Source of the DNA: Streptomyces hawaiiensis
GTDB lineage: Bacteria > Actinomycetota > Actinomycetes > Streptomycetales > Streptomycetaceae
Direction: 5' to 3'
Assembly: GCF_004803895.1 (NCBI RefSeq)
Contig: NZ_CP021978.1
Location: 8,618,001 to 8,682,000 of the forward strand
Length of the DNA: 64,000 nt
The notes beneath the pieces are model-generated. The model ran no database searches. It was not told the origin of the DNA and saw only the letters and a program-made list of their open reading frames with translations. The position numbers and the translations under genes were made by a program. The first letter of the stretch is position 1; each line of letters starts with the position of its first letter. This document shows positions 35,110 to 43,631 of this stretch, in pieces.

Positions 35110-35125
35110 GTGCTATCGTTCGCAC
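35110..35125. promoter_or_regulatory. LacI-type operator, copy 2 (FMN reductase gene)
   Basis: GTGCTATCGTTCGCAC, matching the island palindrome at 13 of 16 positions. It lies 116 bases upstream of the FMN reductase start and 113 bases from copy 1, so each of the two divergent promoters has its own site. Confidence 0.75.
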
Positions 35126-35240
35126 AGCCGGTGTCATCCGGCGAGGACTCCGACGGACCCCGCTCCCCTGGACAACGGACAGCACAGGCGGGCGCGGGTC
35201 CGCCGGACCGGATCGCGGTCTACAGGAAAGCGAGCACGAC

Positions 35241-35834
35241 ATGGCCCCTGAGCCCTCCATGGCGCCCATGACCCTCACCACCGTCGTGGCCAGCACGCGT
35301 CCCGGACGTGTGGGCAGGTCCGTGGCGGACTGGTTCACCGCCCGGGCCGCGGAGTGCGACGAGTTCGAGTCGCACACCGTCGACCTGCGGGAACTCGCTC
35401 TGCCCTTCCTCGACGAGCCGCATCCTCCCGTGCTGCGGCAGTACACGAAGAGCCACACCCGTGCCTGGAGCCGGATCGTCGAAGCGTCGGACGCGTTCGT
35501 CTTCGTCACCCCGGAGTACAACGGGAGTTTCCCCGCCCCGCTGAAGAACGCCTGGGACTACCTGGTCGTGGAATGGCAGCACAAGCCGGCCGGGTTCGTC
35601 GGCTACGGGGGCGTCTCGGCGGGTACGCGGGCGGTGCAGATGGGCAAGCAGGTCGTGGCGAATCTCCGGATGCTGCCGATCGGTCCGACCGTGAGTGTCC
35701 CGTTCGTCGGCGAGCTCATGGAGGAAGGCGCCTTCCGGCCCGGCAAGATCCACGAGGTCGCGGCCGAGCAGATGCTCGACGAACTCGTGCGCACCGCCCG
35801 CGTCATGCGCCGGCTGCGCAGTGGAACGTACTGA
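35241..35834 (+). CDS. NAD(P)H-dependent FMN reductase family protein
   Basis: A 197-residue flavodoxin-like protein from ATG 35241 with AGGAAAG upstream. The phosphate loop region reads VVASTRPGRVGRSVADWF, and TPEYNGSFPAPLKNAWDYL is the second family signature. It uses NAD(P)H to reduce FMN or a quinone-like substrate. It is transcribed divergently from the enolase-like operon and carries its own operator. It may act directly on a pathway intermediate or protect against quinones. Confidence 0.9.
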   Translation: MAPEPSMAPMTLTTVVASTRPGRVGRSVADWFTARAAECDEFESHTVDLRELALPFLDEPHPPVLRQYTKSHTRAWSRIVEASDAFVFVTPEYNGSFPAPLKNAWDYLVVEWQHKPAGFVGYGGVSAGTRAVQMGKQVVANLRMLPIGPTVSVPFVGELMEEGAFRPGKIHEVAAEQMLDELVRTARVMRRLRSGTY

Positions 35835-35850
35835 GCCGCCGCCCACCCCA

Positions 35851-35891
35851 CGTGAACGCGCCCGGAGCATCACGCTCCGGGCGCGTTCACG
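35851..35891. terminator. Bidirectional hairpin terminator
   Basis: A perfect 18-bp stem (35851-35868 with 35874-35891) and a 5-base loop. It lies between the convergent FMN reductase and LacI genes and can end both transcripts. Confidence 0.9.
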
Positions 35892-35915
35892 TCGGCGTGC
35901 GAGTCCGCCCGTGGT

Positions 35916-36947
35916 TCAGCCGGTCGTGGGCGGTGTCCCACCGCCGGGGGCGGCCGTGCTGCCGCGCAGGATCAGGGATCCGGGGGAGACCGATGTGTAC
36001 GGGCCGTCATGGCCCGCCTTGGCCTTGAGCCGGCGCATCAGCCACAGCGCGCAGCCGGTCGCCATCTCCTGGATGGGCATGCCGATCGTGGTGAGCCCCG
36101 GGCCCCACCAGGAGAAGCCGGGCTCGTCCCCGAACCCGACCACGGACAGTTCGCCCGGCACCTTCACGCCCTGCTGGGACAACTCCTCCAGCATGCCCAG
36201 GGTGAGCTGGATCGAGCCCAGCACCAGTGCGGTGGGCGCAGCCGGGCCCCGCAGCAGCCGGCGTACGGCCTGGCGTCCATGCTCCACGGACGACGGCGGT
36301 CCCAGCTCCGCGCGCCAGCTGTCGTCCGGCAGGCCGGCCTCCTCCAGGGCGGTGCGGAAGCCGCGCAGACGCTCGGCGCCCGTGGGCAGTTCCTCGGGAC
36401 CGCCCAGATACGCGATGCGGGTGTGGCCCAGTGCCACCAGGTGAGCGGTGGCCTGACGCAACGCCTCGTGGTCGTCCACGCCGAACCACTGGGAGCCCAG
36501 CGAGGGGTGGCGACGCAGCAGCTGCAGGTGCGGCAGGGTGCGCAGGAGTTTGACGGACTCGTTGTGCGGGCGCGCGGTGGGGACGATGATGACGCCGGCC
36601 ACCCGGTTCGCGGACAGTTCCCGCAGGTGGCGCAGCTCGACCAGACGGTCGTCGTCGGTCTCCGAGAGCATCAGTTGGTAGCCCTCGGCCTCCATGTTCT
36701 TGGACAGTTCGTGCGCGATGGTCGAGTAGAAACTGTTGCGGATGTCCGGGATCACCAGCGCGACCACGTTGCTGGAGGCGCCCCGCATCATCCGCGCCGC
36801 GCGGTTGCCGACATAGCCCATCTCCGAAGCGGTCTTCCGGACCCGGAGCTTGGTCTCCTCACTGATCCGCGCGTCGTCGGCGAGCGCCCGGCCGACCGTC
36901 GAGACGGAGACCCCGAGGCGTTCGGCGATGTCCTTCGTCGTGACCAC
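35916..36947 (-). CDS. LacI-family repressor of the catabolic island
   Basis: A 343-residue protein from GTG 36947 with GAGGGGGA upstream. The N-terminal HTH is TTKDIAERLGVSVSTVGRALADDARISEETKLRVRKTASEMGYVGNRAARMMR, and the effector domain follows with VVALVIPDIRNSFYSTIAHELS. Its own promoter has a copy of the 16-bp palindrome at 36995-37010, which indicates autoregulation. LacI proteins of this kind bind CG-centred palindromes, and five such copies occur in this island. The inducer is probably a pathway intermediate. Confidence 0.92.
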   Translation of the reverse strand: MVTTKDIAERLGVSVSTVGRALADDARISEETKLRVRKTASEMGYVGNRAARMMRGASSNVVALVIPDIRNSFYSTIAHELSKNMEAEGYQLMLSETDDDRLVELRHLRELSANRVAGVIIVPTARPHNESVKLLRTLPHLQLLRRHPSLGSQWFGVDDHEALRQATAHLVALGHTRIAYLGGPEELPTGAERLRGFRTALEEAGLPDDSWRAELGPPSSVEHGRQAVRRLLRGPAAPTALVLGSIQLTLGMLEELSQQGVKVPGELSVVGFGDEPGFSWWGPGLTTIGMPIQEMATGCALWLMRRLKAKAGHDGPYTSVSPGSLILRGSTAAPGGGTPPTTG

Positions 36948-36994
36948 GTACAGGGTCCCCCTCGACTCACTCGTGCGGTGCCGTCACCTTCCGT

Positions 36995-37010
36995 ATGCCA
37001 ACGATAGCGC
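36995..37010. promoter_or_regulatory. LacI-type operator, copy 3 (LacI gene)
   Basis: ATGCCAACGATAGCGC, 48 bases upstream of the LacI start. It matches the island palindrome at 13 of 16 positions and supports autoregulation. Confidence 0.8.
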
Positions 37011-37067
37011 TCAGCGTGGCACTCCGATGGTCGGAGGTCTGACATCTCCGTGTCGATCACTACCGTC

Positions 37068-37083
37068 GTGCTAACGTTAGCAT
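37068..37083. promoter_or_regulatory. LacI-type operator, copy 4 (FAH gene)
   Basis: GTGCTAACGTTAGCAT, a nearly perfect palindrome (only the outermost pair is a G-T mismatch). It lies 52 bases upstream of the FAH-family gene and 58 bases from copy 3. Confidence 0.85.
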
Positions 37084-37134
37084 TGCTGGATGGGCCGTGC
37101 AGCCGCTCGTGGCTGCCCAGTTGCGGAGGTGTCC

Positions 37135-37914
37135 GTGCGGATCGTCAGATATGCCGTCGGCGGCGTGTGCCACTACGGAGAATTCGAAGCGGGTGACACC
37201 AGGATCGCGAGATTCGAAGGTGACCCCTATGCCGGGCTCTCGCCCACGGGTCACGTCGACGACGTCGGCGACGTGGTCGTTCTCGCGCCGGTCGAGCGGC
37301 CCAGGATCTTCGGATTCGCCTACAACTACACCTCGCACATCGACGAGACGGAGCGTGAGGTTCCGGAAGTTCCCGTGTGTTTCATGAAGCCGAGTACGGC
37401 GGTCGTCGGGCCGGGCGACGCCATCGTCTATCCGGCGGATGGTGAACTGATCCATTTCGAGGGCGAGTTGGTCGTCGTCATCGGAAAGGAGGCACGCCAT
37501 GTGAAGCCTGCCGAGGCGCATGAATACATCCTCGGCTATACGTGTGGCAATGACGTCAGCGATCGCATAATCCAGCGCAAGGAAAGCGCATTCGGAACGT
37601 TGATGATCGGGAAGGGCCAGGACACCTTCGCGCCGCTCGGTCCGGTGATCGCCACCGGGCTCGACCCCTCGGAACTGTCCCTGACGACCCGGGTGAACGG
37701 CACCGTGACGCAGTCGGCGAGCACGGCCGACCTGCTGCTCGCGGTGCCCGACATCGTCAGCTACCTCAGCCGCTACCTGACCCTGCTGCCCGGAGACGTG
37801 ATCATGACCGGCACGCCGTCCGGCGTCGGGCCGATCCGTCCCGGGGACGAGGTCGAGGTCGAGATCGAGGGCATCGGTGTCCTGCGCAACGCGGTCGTGG
37901 CCGAGAGCCGCTGA
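37135..37914 (+). CDS. Fumarylacetoacetate hydrolase (FAH) family protein
   Basis: A 259-residue protein from GTG 37135 with GGAGGTGTCC upstream. The FAH fold is shown by IFGFAYNYTSHIDE, PVCFMKPSTAVVGPGD, EGELVVVIGK (metal-binding Glu residues), GYTCGNDVSDR, and the closing MTGTPSGVGPIRPGDEVEVEIEGIG. Family members hydrolyse C-C bonds of diketo acids or decarboxylate/isomerise products of meta-cleavage (HpcE/HpaG type). With the dioxygenase-like protein in the same regulon, the second role is attractive. A hairpin follows 30 bases after the stop. Confidence 0.92.
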   Translation: MRIVRYAVGGVCHYGEFEAGDTRIARFEGDPYAGLSPTGHVDDVGDVVVLAPVERPRIFGFAYNYTSHIDETEREVPEVPVCFMKPSTAVVGPGDAIVYPADGELIHFEGELVVVIGKEARHVKPAEAHEYILGYTCGNDVSDRIIQRKESAFGTLMIGKGQDTFAPLGPVIATGLDPSELSLTTRVNGTVTQSASTADLLLAVPDIVSYLSRYLTLLPGDVIMTGTPSGVGPIRPGDEVEVEIEGIGVLRNAVVAESR

Positions 37915-37943
37915 CCTCGGCCGTCCGAAGGGTGACCGCACAT

Positions 37944-37982
37944 CCCGGGGCCCGCCACCTTCTTGAGGTGGCGGGCCCCGGG
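37944..37982. terminator. Hairpin terminator between FAH and MFS genes
   Basis: A perfect 17-bp stem (37944-37960 with 37966-37982) and a 5-base loop, located between the convergent FAH and MFS genes. Confidence 0.88.
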
Positions 37983-38005
37983 CGTGAAGGGGTCTGACGC
38001 GTTCG

Positions 38006-39274
38006 CTAGCGGACCACGTTGTTGAACCGCGAGGGCCGCACGAAGGCCAGGGCGGCGACGCCCACCAGCGGCAGCACCGTCACCTGCAGCAACCCGGCCC
38101 GGCTCCAGCCGAAGGAGTCCACCAGTGCGGCGAAGAGCAGGCCCGAGAAAGCCGCCGTTCCGTAGTAACTGGTGACGAAGAGGCCGGACGCGCGTCCGAT
38201 CTGCTCCGGGCGGACGGCCCGCTGCATCGCACTGTTGGTGTTCGGGTAGATGAAGCCCAGCCCGAAGGCGCCCATGAGGAAGGCGAACACGCACTGCATG
38301 CCGATGCCGGCCTGGGTCTCGTAGATGCACAGGGCGATGGCCGAGACGGCGAGCATGCTCACGATCAGCAGGTTGCGCTGGTTGATCCGGTCGCCGAGCC
38401 AGCCACCCAGGACGGCCGTCATGCCTCCGAAGCCGAGCAGGCTCATCGCCAGCGCCGCCTGCTCGGTCGTGTAGTGCAGCGAGGTGATGAGATACGTCGG
38501 GTAAAGGCCCAGGAACCCGTAGATGGCCACCCCGCTGACGACAGAGTGGACTGCCAGCGCGATGCTGTTGCGGTTGTAGGCGGAGACCGGCATGTACTCG
38601 TACGACCTGGTCGAGACGGTCTCTTCGACGGAGCGCTCGGTCAGCGCGGCCTTCACGAAGAACAGGGATGCGGCGGCGATCAGCAGCCCGGCCGTGCCGA
38701 AGAGGTAGAAGGGCGAGTGCCAGGTGCCGTGCAGGTTCATGAGCCGTACGCCGATGAGCGGGGCGATGAAGACGCCGATCGAGTAGCCCGCGCCGATGAC
38801 ACCGAAGGCGAGGCCTCGCCGGTGGGCGAAGAAGGCGCCCATCGCGGCGAAGATGGCCGCGGACTGCATGCCCTCGCCGAAGCCCGAGACGACGCGGTAC
38901 ACCGTCATGTCGGCAAGACCGGTCGCCAGCGGCGTGGCCATCGTGCCCAGGGAGTAGATCACGATGCTCGCCAGCAGCACGGTCTTGCGCCGGAAGCGGT
39001 CCAGGAGATAGCCGGCGGGCAGTCCGGCCAGGGCCATACCGAGGGTGAAGTTCGTCGCCAGAAGCCCGCCCTGCTCCAGCGAGAAGCCGTAGTCCGCACG
39101 GATGTCGGGCAGCAGCGGGGGAAAGACCTGGCGGTCCATCGCGTTGACCGTGTAGGAGAGGACGATCAGCAGGAAGCCGATCGCGATCATGGCCCGGGAA
39201 ATGGGCGGGCGAATGTCTTTCCGGATGTCATCGACGGGTATCGCGCTGGCGTCTACTTGCGCTGCGTGAGTCAT
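38006..39274 (-). CDS. MFS transporter of the catabolic island
   Basis: A 422-residue protein from ATG 39274, with CAGGAG seven bases upstream. Twelve hydrophobic segments are visible. The MFS motif between helices 2 and 3 is GYLLDRFRRKTVLL, and helix 1 has VLSYTVNAMDRQVFPPLLP, typical of the anion:cation (sialate/4-hydroxybenzoate-type) symporters that import aromatic or sugar acids. Uptake of the pathway substrate is the likely role. The open frame extends upstream to 39697, but that part has no coding character. Confidence 0.88.
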   Translation of the reverse strand: MTHAAQVDASAIPVDDIRKDIRPPISRAMIAIGFLLIVLSYTVNAMDRQVFPPLLPDIRADYGFSLEQGGLLATNFTLGMALAGLPAGYLLDRFRRKTVLLASIVIYSLGTMATPLATGLADMTVYRVVSGFGEGMQSAAIFAAMGAFFAHRRGLAFGVIGAGYSIGVFIAPLIGVRLMNLHGTWHSPFYLFGTAGLLIAAASLFFVKAALTERSVEETVSTRSYEYMPVSAYNRNSIALAVHSVVSGVAIYGFLGLYPTYLITSLHYTTEQAALAMSLLGFGGMTAVLGGWLGDRINQRNLLIVSMLAVSAIALCIYETQAGIGMQCVFAFLMGAFGLGFIYPNTNSAMQRAVRPEQIGRASGLFVTSYYGTAAFSGLLFAALVDSFGWSRAGLLQVTVLPLVGVAALAFVRPSRFNNVVR

Positions 39275-40019
39275 TGCGGCTCCTGAGGAGGGATGGGCCA
39301 CGGCAGGCCGCGGCGGATTCATCGCTAATGCGGGCTGTACGGCGATGACGAGAGCGATGAGCTGAAAAGCGGCCGCGATACGGCCGGGGGCATCGATGTG
39401 CCGCCGGCCGGCGGAAAGAGGCGACGGTGGGCTGAGGCGCGGTCGGACACCGCATACGGAATTCAGCCGTGAATCGTCTGTCGGGGACGTCCGTGGCCAT
39501 GGAGTCTTCGACGGCTCGACCTTGTGCGGGATTCTGACGGCCGCAGGGTCGGCGATGGCAGAAACCATGGGGGGAAGTCCCCGGCTAGTCAAGACGCGAA
39601 CCAGAATTGTTTCTAAGACTTTTCGCATCCCCCGTGGTGACGCCCCCTTCGGCTTCGGGTGACCCTGCTGCGCGGGGTCGACGATCACTACCGGCACCGA
39701 AGTGAAGTCTTGACGAGGTGAAGGAGGCCAATGCTATCGTTAGCATCATGTGGCTGTGACAGAGTGATTCGACGTGCCCCGGCATGTTCGCTACCCGATC
39801 CAGGGGCGTACCGCGCCGCCTTCGCCGACCACAAGTCGGCGAGCGTCGGCACCCGAACCGACCCAGTGACCCTCTCCGTGCCACCCGCGGTGGCCGGCGG
39901 TCTCATCGGACAGAGCCGTCGGCCGCCCTCCGGGCGACGAACAAACTTGCTGACCGGATGACCGGGCGGGACGCCCGGCCGTCCCCACCCGCCGCACGAA
40001 CCTGCGAGGACGACCTGCC
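39275..40019. other. Long divergent intergenic region
   Basis: A 745-base region between the MFS transporter and the 2-hydroxyacid dehydrogenase. It holds operator copy 5 at 39731-39746, and small hairpins such as GCCACCCGCGGTGGC near 39880 and GGGCGGGACGCCC near 39965. No gene could be supported. The distance from the operator to the MFS start (457 bases) is long, so either a leader RNA or a small unrecognised gene may lie between. Confidence 0.55.
39731..39746. promoter_or_regulatory. LacI-type operator, copy 5 (MFS / dehydrogenase promoter region)
   Basis: ATGCTATCGTTAGCAT, the best match to the island consensus, with only the two inner W positions not self-complementary. It is placed between the divergent MFS and 2-hydroxyacid dehydrogenase genes. 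Confidence 0.88.
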
Positions 40020-41024
40020 ATGAAACCACCGAGCCGCCCTGGCACCGTGCTGCTCACCGACCACGCCTGGCCCGACGACTCCGTCGAGCGAGCGGTCATC
40101 GAGGAGGCGGGCCACACCCTCGTCACCGGTCCCGCGGAGCCCGCCTCCGCCGAGGCGATCGAGGATCTGGTCACCGAGCACCGGCCCGCTGGGATCCTCA
40201 CCTGCTGGGCACCCGTCTCCGCCGCCGCCATCGAGGCCTCTCCCGCGTTGGGGATCGTGGCCAGACTCGGCGTCGGCCTCGACAACATCGCCGTGGACAC
40301 CGCCACCGAGCGGGGTGTGTGGGTCACCAACGTCCCGGACTACTGCGTCGAGGAGGTCTCCGACCATGCCGTCGGTATGGTGCTGGCCTGGACCCGCGGA
40401 CTGACGGCGTTCGACCGGGCCGTCAGGGCCGGCCGCTGGAACCCCGCGAGCGCCAGACTGCGCCGACTGTCCACCCTGACCTGCGGCATCGTCGGATACG
40501 GGCGCATCGGACGGGCCACCGCACACAAGCTCGGCGCATTCGGCTGCCGGATCCTGGCTCACGACCCGCATGCGCCGAAAGGCGCGGCCGGAGTGGAGAT
40601 GGCGGACCTGGAGGAGCTGCTGCGCCGCAGCGATGTGGTGATCCTCCACGTGCCGCTCACGCCCGGTACGTACCACATCATCGGCACCGAACAGCTGGCC
40701 CTGATGAAGCCGGGCGGCCTGCTGGTCAACGTCAGCCGAGGAGGCCTGGTGGACACCGGCGCGGTCGTCAAGGCGCTGGACTGCGGGCAGCTGGACGGGG
40801 CCGCCTTCGACGTCCTGGAGAGCGAACCACACGTCCCCGCCGAACTCCTGAACCAGCCGGGCGCTTTGCTCACCCCGCACGTGGCCTTCTCCTCCGACGC
40901 CTCGGTCACGGAATTGCGCCGACGTGCGGCCGAGGAAGTCGTGCGCATCCTCGCGGGCGAGGCGCCGGCCCACGCGTGCAACCACCCCCGCGGTCTGCGC
41001 ACAGGGTCAGGGGAACGGCGATGA
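40020..41024 (+). CDS. D-isomer-specific 2-hydroxyacid dehydrogenase (CtBP/SerA-like)
   Basis: A 334-residue NAD-dependent dehydrogenase. The nucleotide-binding motif GIVGYGRIGRATAHKLGAFG is near residue 155, with VNVSRGGLVDTGAV (catalytic Arg region) and LLTPHVAFSS (catalytic His) following. It oxidises or reduces a D-2-hydroxyacid/2-ketoacid pair. It overlaps the kinase gene by ATGA and is the first gene of a three-gene operon. Catalytic residues look intact. Confidence 0.92.
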   Translation: MKPPSRPGTVLLTDHAWPDDSVERAVIEEAGHTLVTGPAEPASAEAIEDLVTEHRPAGILTCWAPVSAAAIEASPALGIVARLGVGLDNIAVDTATERGVWVTNVPDYCVEEVSDHAVGMVLAWTRGLTAFDRAVRAGRWNPASARLRRLSTLTCGIVGYGRIGRATAHKLGAFGCRILAHDPHAPKGAAGVEMADLEELLRRSDVVILHVPLTPGTYHIIGTEQLALMKPGGLLVNVSRGGLVDTGAVVKALDCGQLDGAAFDVLESEPHVPAELLNQPGALLTPHVAFSSDASVTELRRRAAEEVVRILAGEAPAHACNHPRGLRTGSGERR

Positions 41025-42073
41025 GCCCCGCCGCCGCACAGCTGAACCCCGACCCCGCACTGACCGGCTTCCTGCTCGCCCATCAACTCGCGGAACCAGG
41101 CGAAAGCGCCCACTGGTCCCCACTGGCGGGCGGAGTCTCGTCCGATCTGTGGCGGGTCGACCTGCCGGGACGTTCCGTGTGCGTCAAACGTGCCCTGGCC
41201 AGGCTCAGGGTCGCGGCGGACTGGCAGGCGCCGGTCTCGCGCAACGCGTACGAATGGGCGTGGATGCAATTCGCCTCCCGGCACCGGCCGGACAGCGTCC
41301 CCGAACTGCTGGCCCACGACCCCGAAGCCGGCCTCTTCGCGATGGCGTACCTGTCTGCCGAGCACCACCCCGTGTGGAAGACCCAACTGCTCTCCGGCGA
41401 CGTACGGTTGGCGACCGCGGCGGCCGTCGGTGACCTGCTCGCGACCCTGCACGCGGCGAGCGCGGGTGACGCCGGCCTCGCCGCCGAGTTCGCCACCGAC
41501 GACAACTTCCACGCGCTGCGCATCGAGCCGTACCTGCTCGCCACCGCCGCGGCACACCCCGAACTGGGCGACATCCTCCAGGGACTCGCCGACCGCACGG
41601 CCATGACGCACCTGGCCCTGGTCCATGGCGACGTCAGCCCCAAGAACATCCTCGTCGGCCCGTCGGGGCCCGTGCTCCTGGACGCCGAGTGCGCCTGGTA
41701 CGGAGACCCGGCCTTCGACCTGGCCTTCTGTGTCAATCACCTGCTGCTCAAGAGCCTGGTGGTGGCCGGGCGGCGCACGGATCTGCTGCGGTCCGTACAC
41801 GCACTCGCCGAGGCATACCTCGGGCGCGTCGACTGGGAACCCCTGACCACCCTGGAAGGCCGGGCGGCCTCGCTGCTGCCCGCCCTTCTGCTCGCGCGTG
41901 TCGACGGCAAGTCCCCGGTGGAGTACCTCACTGACGACCGGCACCGGCTGTTCGTCCGCGCCGTCGCCTCGACCCTGCTACGGACGCCCGTCGCGACGGT
42001 GGCGGAGGTCCTGGACGCCTGGGAGACCGCGCTGAAGGCCCTCGACGAGCCCGCCGGCGGCCGACCCCACTGA
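41021..42073 (+). CDS. APH-fold phosphotransferase (small-molecule kinase)
   Basis: A 350-residue protein starting at ATG 41021 inside the stop region of the dehydrogenase gene. The kinase signatures are the nucleotide Lys in RSVCVKRA, the catalytic loop LVHGDVSPKNILV (HxDxxxxN) and the metal-binding LLDAECAWYGDPAFDLAFCVNH. This fold includes aminoglycoside, homoserine, choline and methylthioribose kinases. In this island it would phosphorylate a pathway hydroxyl compound, and could thereby create the substrate for the enolase-like protein. Confidence 0.9.
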   Translation: MSPAAAQLNPDPALTGFLLAHQLAEPGESAHWSPLAGGVSSDLWRVDLPGRSVCVKRALARLRVAADWQAPVSRNAYEWAWMQFASRHRPDSVPELLAHDPEAGLFAMAYLSAEHHPVWKTQLLSGDVRLATAAAVGDLLATLHAASAGDAGLAAEFATDDNFHALRIEPYLLATAAAHPELGDILQGLADRTAMTHLALVHGDVSPKNILVGPSGPVLLDAECAWYGDPAFDLAFCVNHLLLKSLVVAGRRTDLLRSVHALAEAYLGRVDWEPLTTLEGRAASLLPALLLARVDGKSPVEYLTDDRHRLFVRAVASTLLRTPVATVAEVLDAWETALKALDEPAGGRPH

Positions 42074-42122
42074 CCCCTGGATGCGACGGGTCCCGTCAGC
42101 AGGCCCGACCGAGGAGAGACAC

Positions 42123-42653
42123 ATGCGAAGAGTCGTCACCGGCCACGACGAGGACGGCAAGTCGGTCGTCGTCAGCGACGGACCCGTCCCGCGTAGCCGG
42201 GAGTTCACCAGCCTGCCGGGCTGGGTGTCCCGCCTGCCCTGGGCCACCGAACCGGGCGAACCCGCCAGCCGGGCCGGGGAGGACCCCACGCCGAAGGTCA
42301 CGAGCCTGCTTCCGGCGCCGGGCGGCACCCGGTTCGTCGTCCTGACCTTCCCACCGGACACCGCGATGGCCGACCCGGCGTTCGACCCGGTCGCCTTCGA
42401 CCAGGAGCAGCGGGCCGACTCACCCGGCATCGCGGACCTCATGGAACCGGACGGCATGCACACCACGCCGACCGTGGACTACGGAATCGTGCTGCGGGGC
42501 GACATCGTCCTCGAACTCGACAACGGCCACTGCACACGGCTCTCGGCCGGGGACATCGTGATCCAGAACGGCACCCGGCACGCTTGGCGCAACCGCAGCG
42601 ACGAACCGGCCACGATGGCCTTCGTACTCATCGGGGCCGAGCAGGACGGCTGA
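42123..42653 (+). CDS. Cupin-domain protein
   Basis: A 176-residue protein from ATG 42123 with GAGGAGAG upstream. The C-terminal 80 residues form a cupin: TVDYGIVLRGDIVLELDNG...LSAGDIVIQNGTRHAWRNRSDEPATMAFVLIG. The first cupin motif has Tyr/Asp instead of the usual HxH set, but His is kept in motif 2 (TRHAW). The N-terminal half resembles proteins annotated as cupin isomerases of aromatic pathways. It is the last gene of the operon and is followed by a strong terminator. Confidence 0.85.
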   Translation: MRRVVTGHDEDGKSVVVSDGPVPRSREFTSLPGWVSRLPWATEPGEPASRAGEDPTPKVTSLLPAPGGTRFVVLTFPPDTAMADPAFDPVAFDQEQRADSPGIADLMEPDGMHTTPTVDYGIVLRGDIVLELDNGHCTRLSAGDIVIQNGTRHAWRNRSDEPATMAFVLIGAEQDG

Positions 42654-42672
42654 TGTCGTTGGCCCGGGGGTT

Positions 42673-42709
42673 TCGAGGCCGGCCGGGGGCTGTCCCCGGC
42701 CGGCCTCGA
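42673..42709. terminator. Hairpin terminator after the cupin gene
   Basis: A perfect 16-bp stem (42673-42688 with 42694-42709) and a 5-base loop, 20 bases after the cupin stop codon. Confidence 0.88.
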
Positions 42710-42744
42710 GATGTTGTTCCTTCCCGTGTGCCGGCGGGGTGCCG

Positions 42745-43204
42745 TCAGCGCACGTAGATGTGAGGCTGCGGAGGCGGGTCATGCCGGCGCCGAGGAAGTA
42801 GCTGGGGTGGGGCGGCTGGTTGTAGGCGGTGTTCTGCCAGGCCAGGGCGGTGCGGTACTGGGCGTCGTGGGCCAGGGTGTGCAGTTTGGTGGTCGTGGGG
42901 GTGGACGTGGCGTAGATGCGCAGGGCGTTGTTGCCGGACTGGCGCCAGATGACTTCCTCGCGCCAGTCGCCGAAGAGGTCGCCCGAGAGCACCGGGGTGG
43001 ACTTGGTGCCGTTGCTGGAAGCCACGCCGCTGCCGGTGAGCAGCCGGGTGTCGCCGCCGGTGCCGTACTTGTCGATCTGGGCGCCGTTCAGCAGTTCGCG
43101 CACCGGGTCGGCGTCCCACCAGGCGAGGAAGTTCGCCGAGGAAGGGTTGCGGCCGACGTTGCCGCCGGACGAGTTGCGCAGGTTGCGCTCTTCCACGTCG
43201 CGAC
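42745..43204 (-). pseudogene. Rhamnogalacturonan lyase (PL11-like) C-terminal remnant
   Basis: The minus strand encodes NFLAWWDADPVRELLNG, IDKYGTGGDTRLLTG, PVLSGDLFGDWREEVIWR and LAHDAQYRTALAWQNTAYNQPPHPSYFLG, matching the C-terminal end of PL11 rhamnogalacturonan endolyases. A frame shift near 42775 leads to the natural end PPPQPHIYVR at 42745. The N-terminal two thirds are absent. The remnant is joined head-to-head to a lectin fragment. Confidence 0.75.
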
Positions 43205-43447
43205 CCTTTGCGTGGACGTGCTGAACAACTCGCAGACCGACGGGACGCAGGCGCAGCTGCGGGACCGCTCGGGGGACTGCCACGGCGGCTCGGACCAGCA
43301 GTGGGCAGTCGACGTAAACGGCACGATCACCAGTACTCGGTCCGGCCTGCGCGCCTGGACGCGTATGACGCCGGAACCGCCTACGGCACCCGACTGGTCC
43401 TGTGGGCCTACGACGGTGGGTCCGACCAGCGGTGGACTCCCGGATGA
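43205..43447 (+). pseudogene. Ricin-type lectin (CBM13) fragment
   Basis: The plus strand reads CVDVLNNSQTDGTQAQLRD...GGSDQQWAVDVNGTI, then after a one-base shift LDAYDAGTAYGTRLVLWAYDGGSDQRWTPG and stop. These are two QxW repeats of a ricin-type carbohydrate-binding domain. The rest of the secreted enzyme is missing. From 43448 to 43631 nothing is recognised. Confidence 0.65.
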
Positions 43448-43631
43448 ATCGGGCGGGTCCGAGGCCCGAAGCAGGCGTGCCGATCTTGCCGGGCTCGCGC
43501 CGCCGACTATGACGCCTCGCTGCGTTACCGAATCGCCCGAGTGCGGACAAGTGCGAGTGGCGGTCCGGCGCCTTGCGATGCCCTCCCGCAGGCCCCTGGA
43601 GGAGAAGTGAGCCGCTCCGACATGAGGAGCG

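Noticed and set aside
39275..39697. N-terminal extension of the MFS transporter to 39697
   Set aside because: ATG 39274 has a CAGGAG site and begins the usual N-terminus; the extension has no hydrophobic or family-like sequence.
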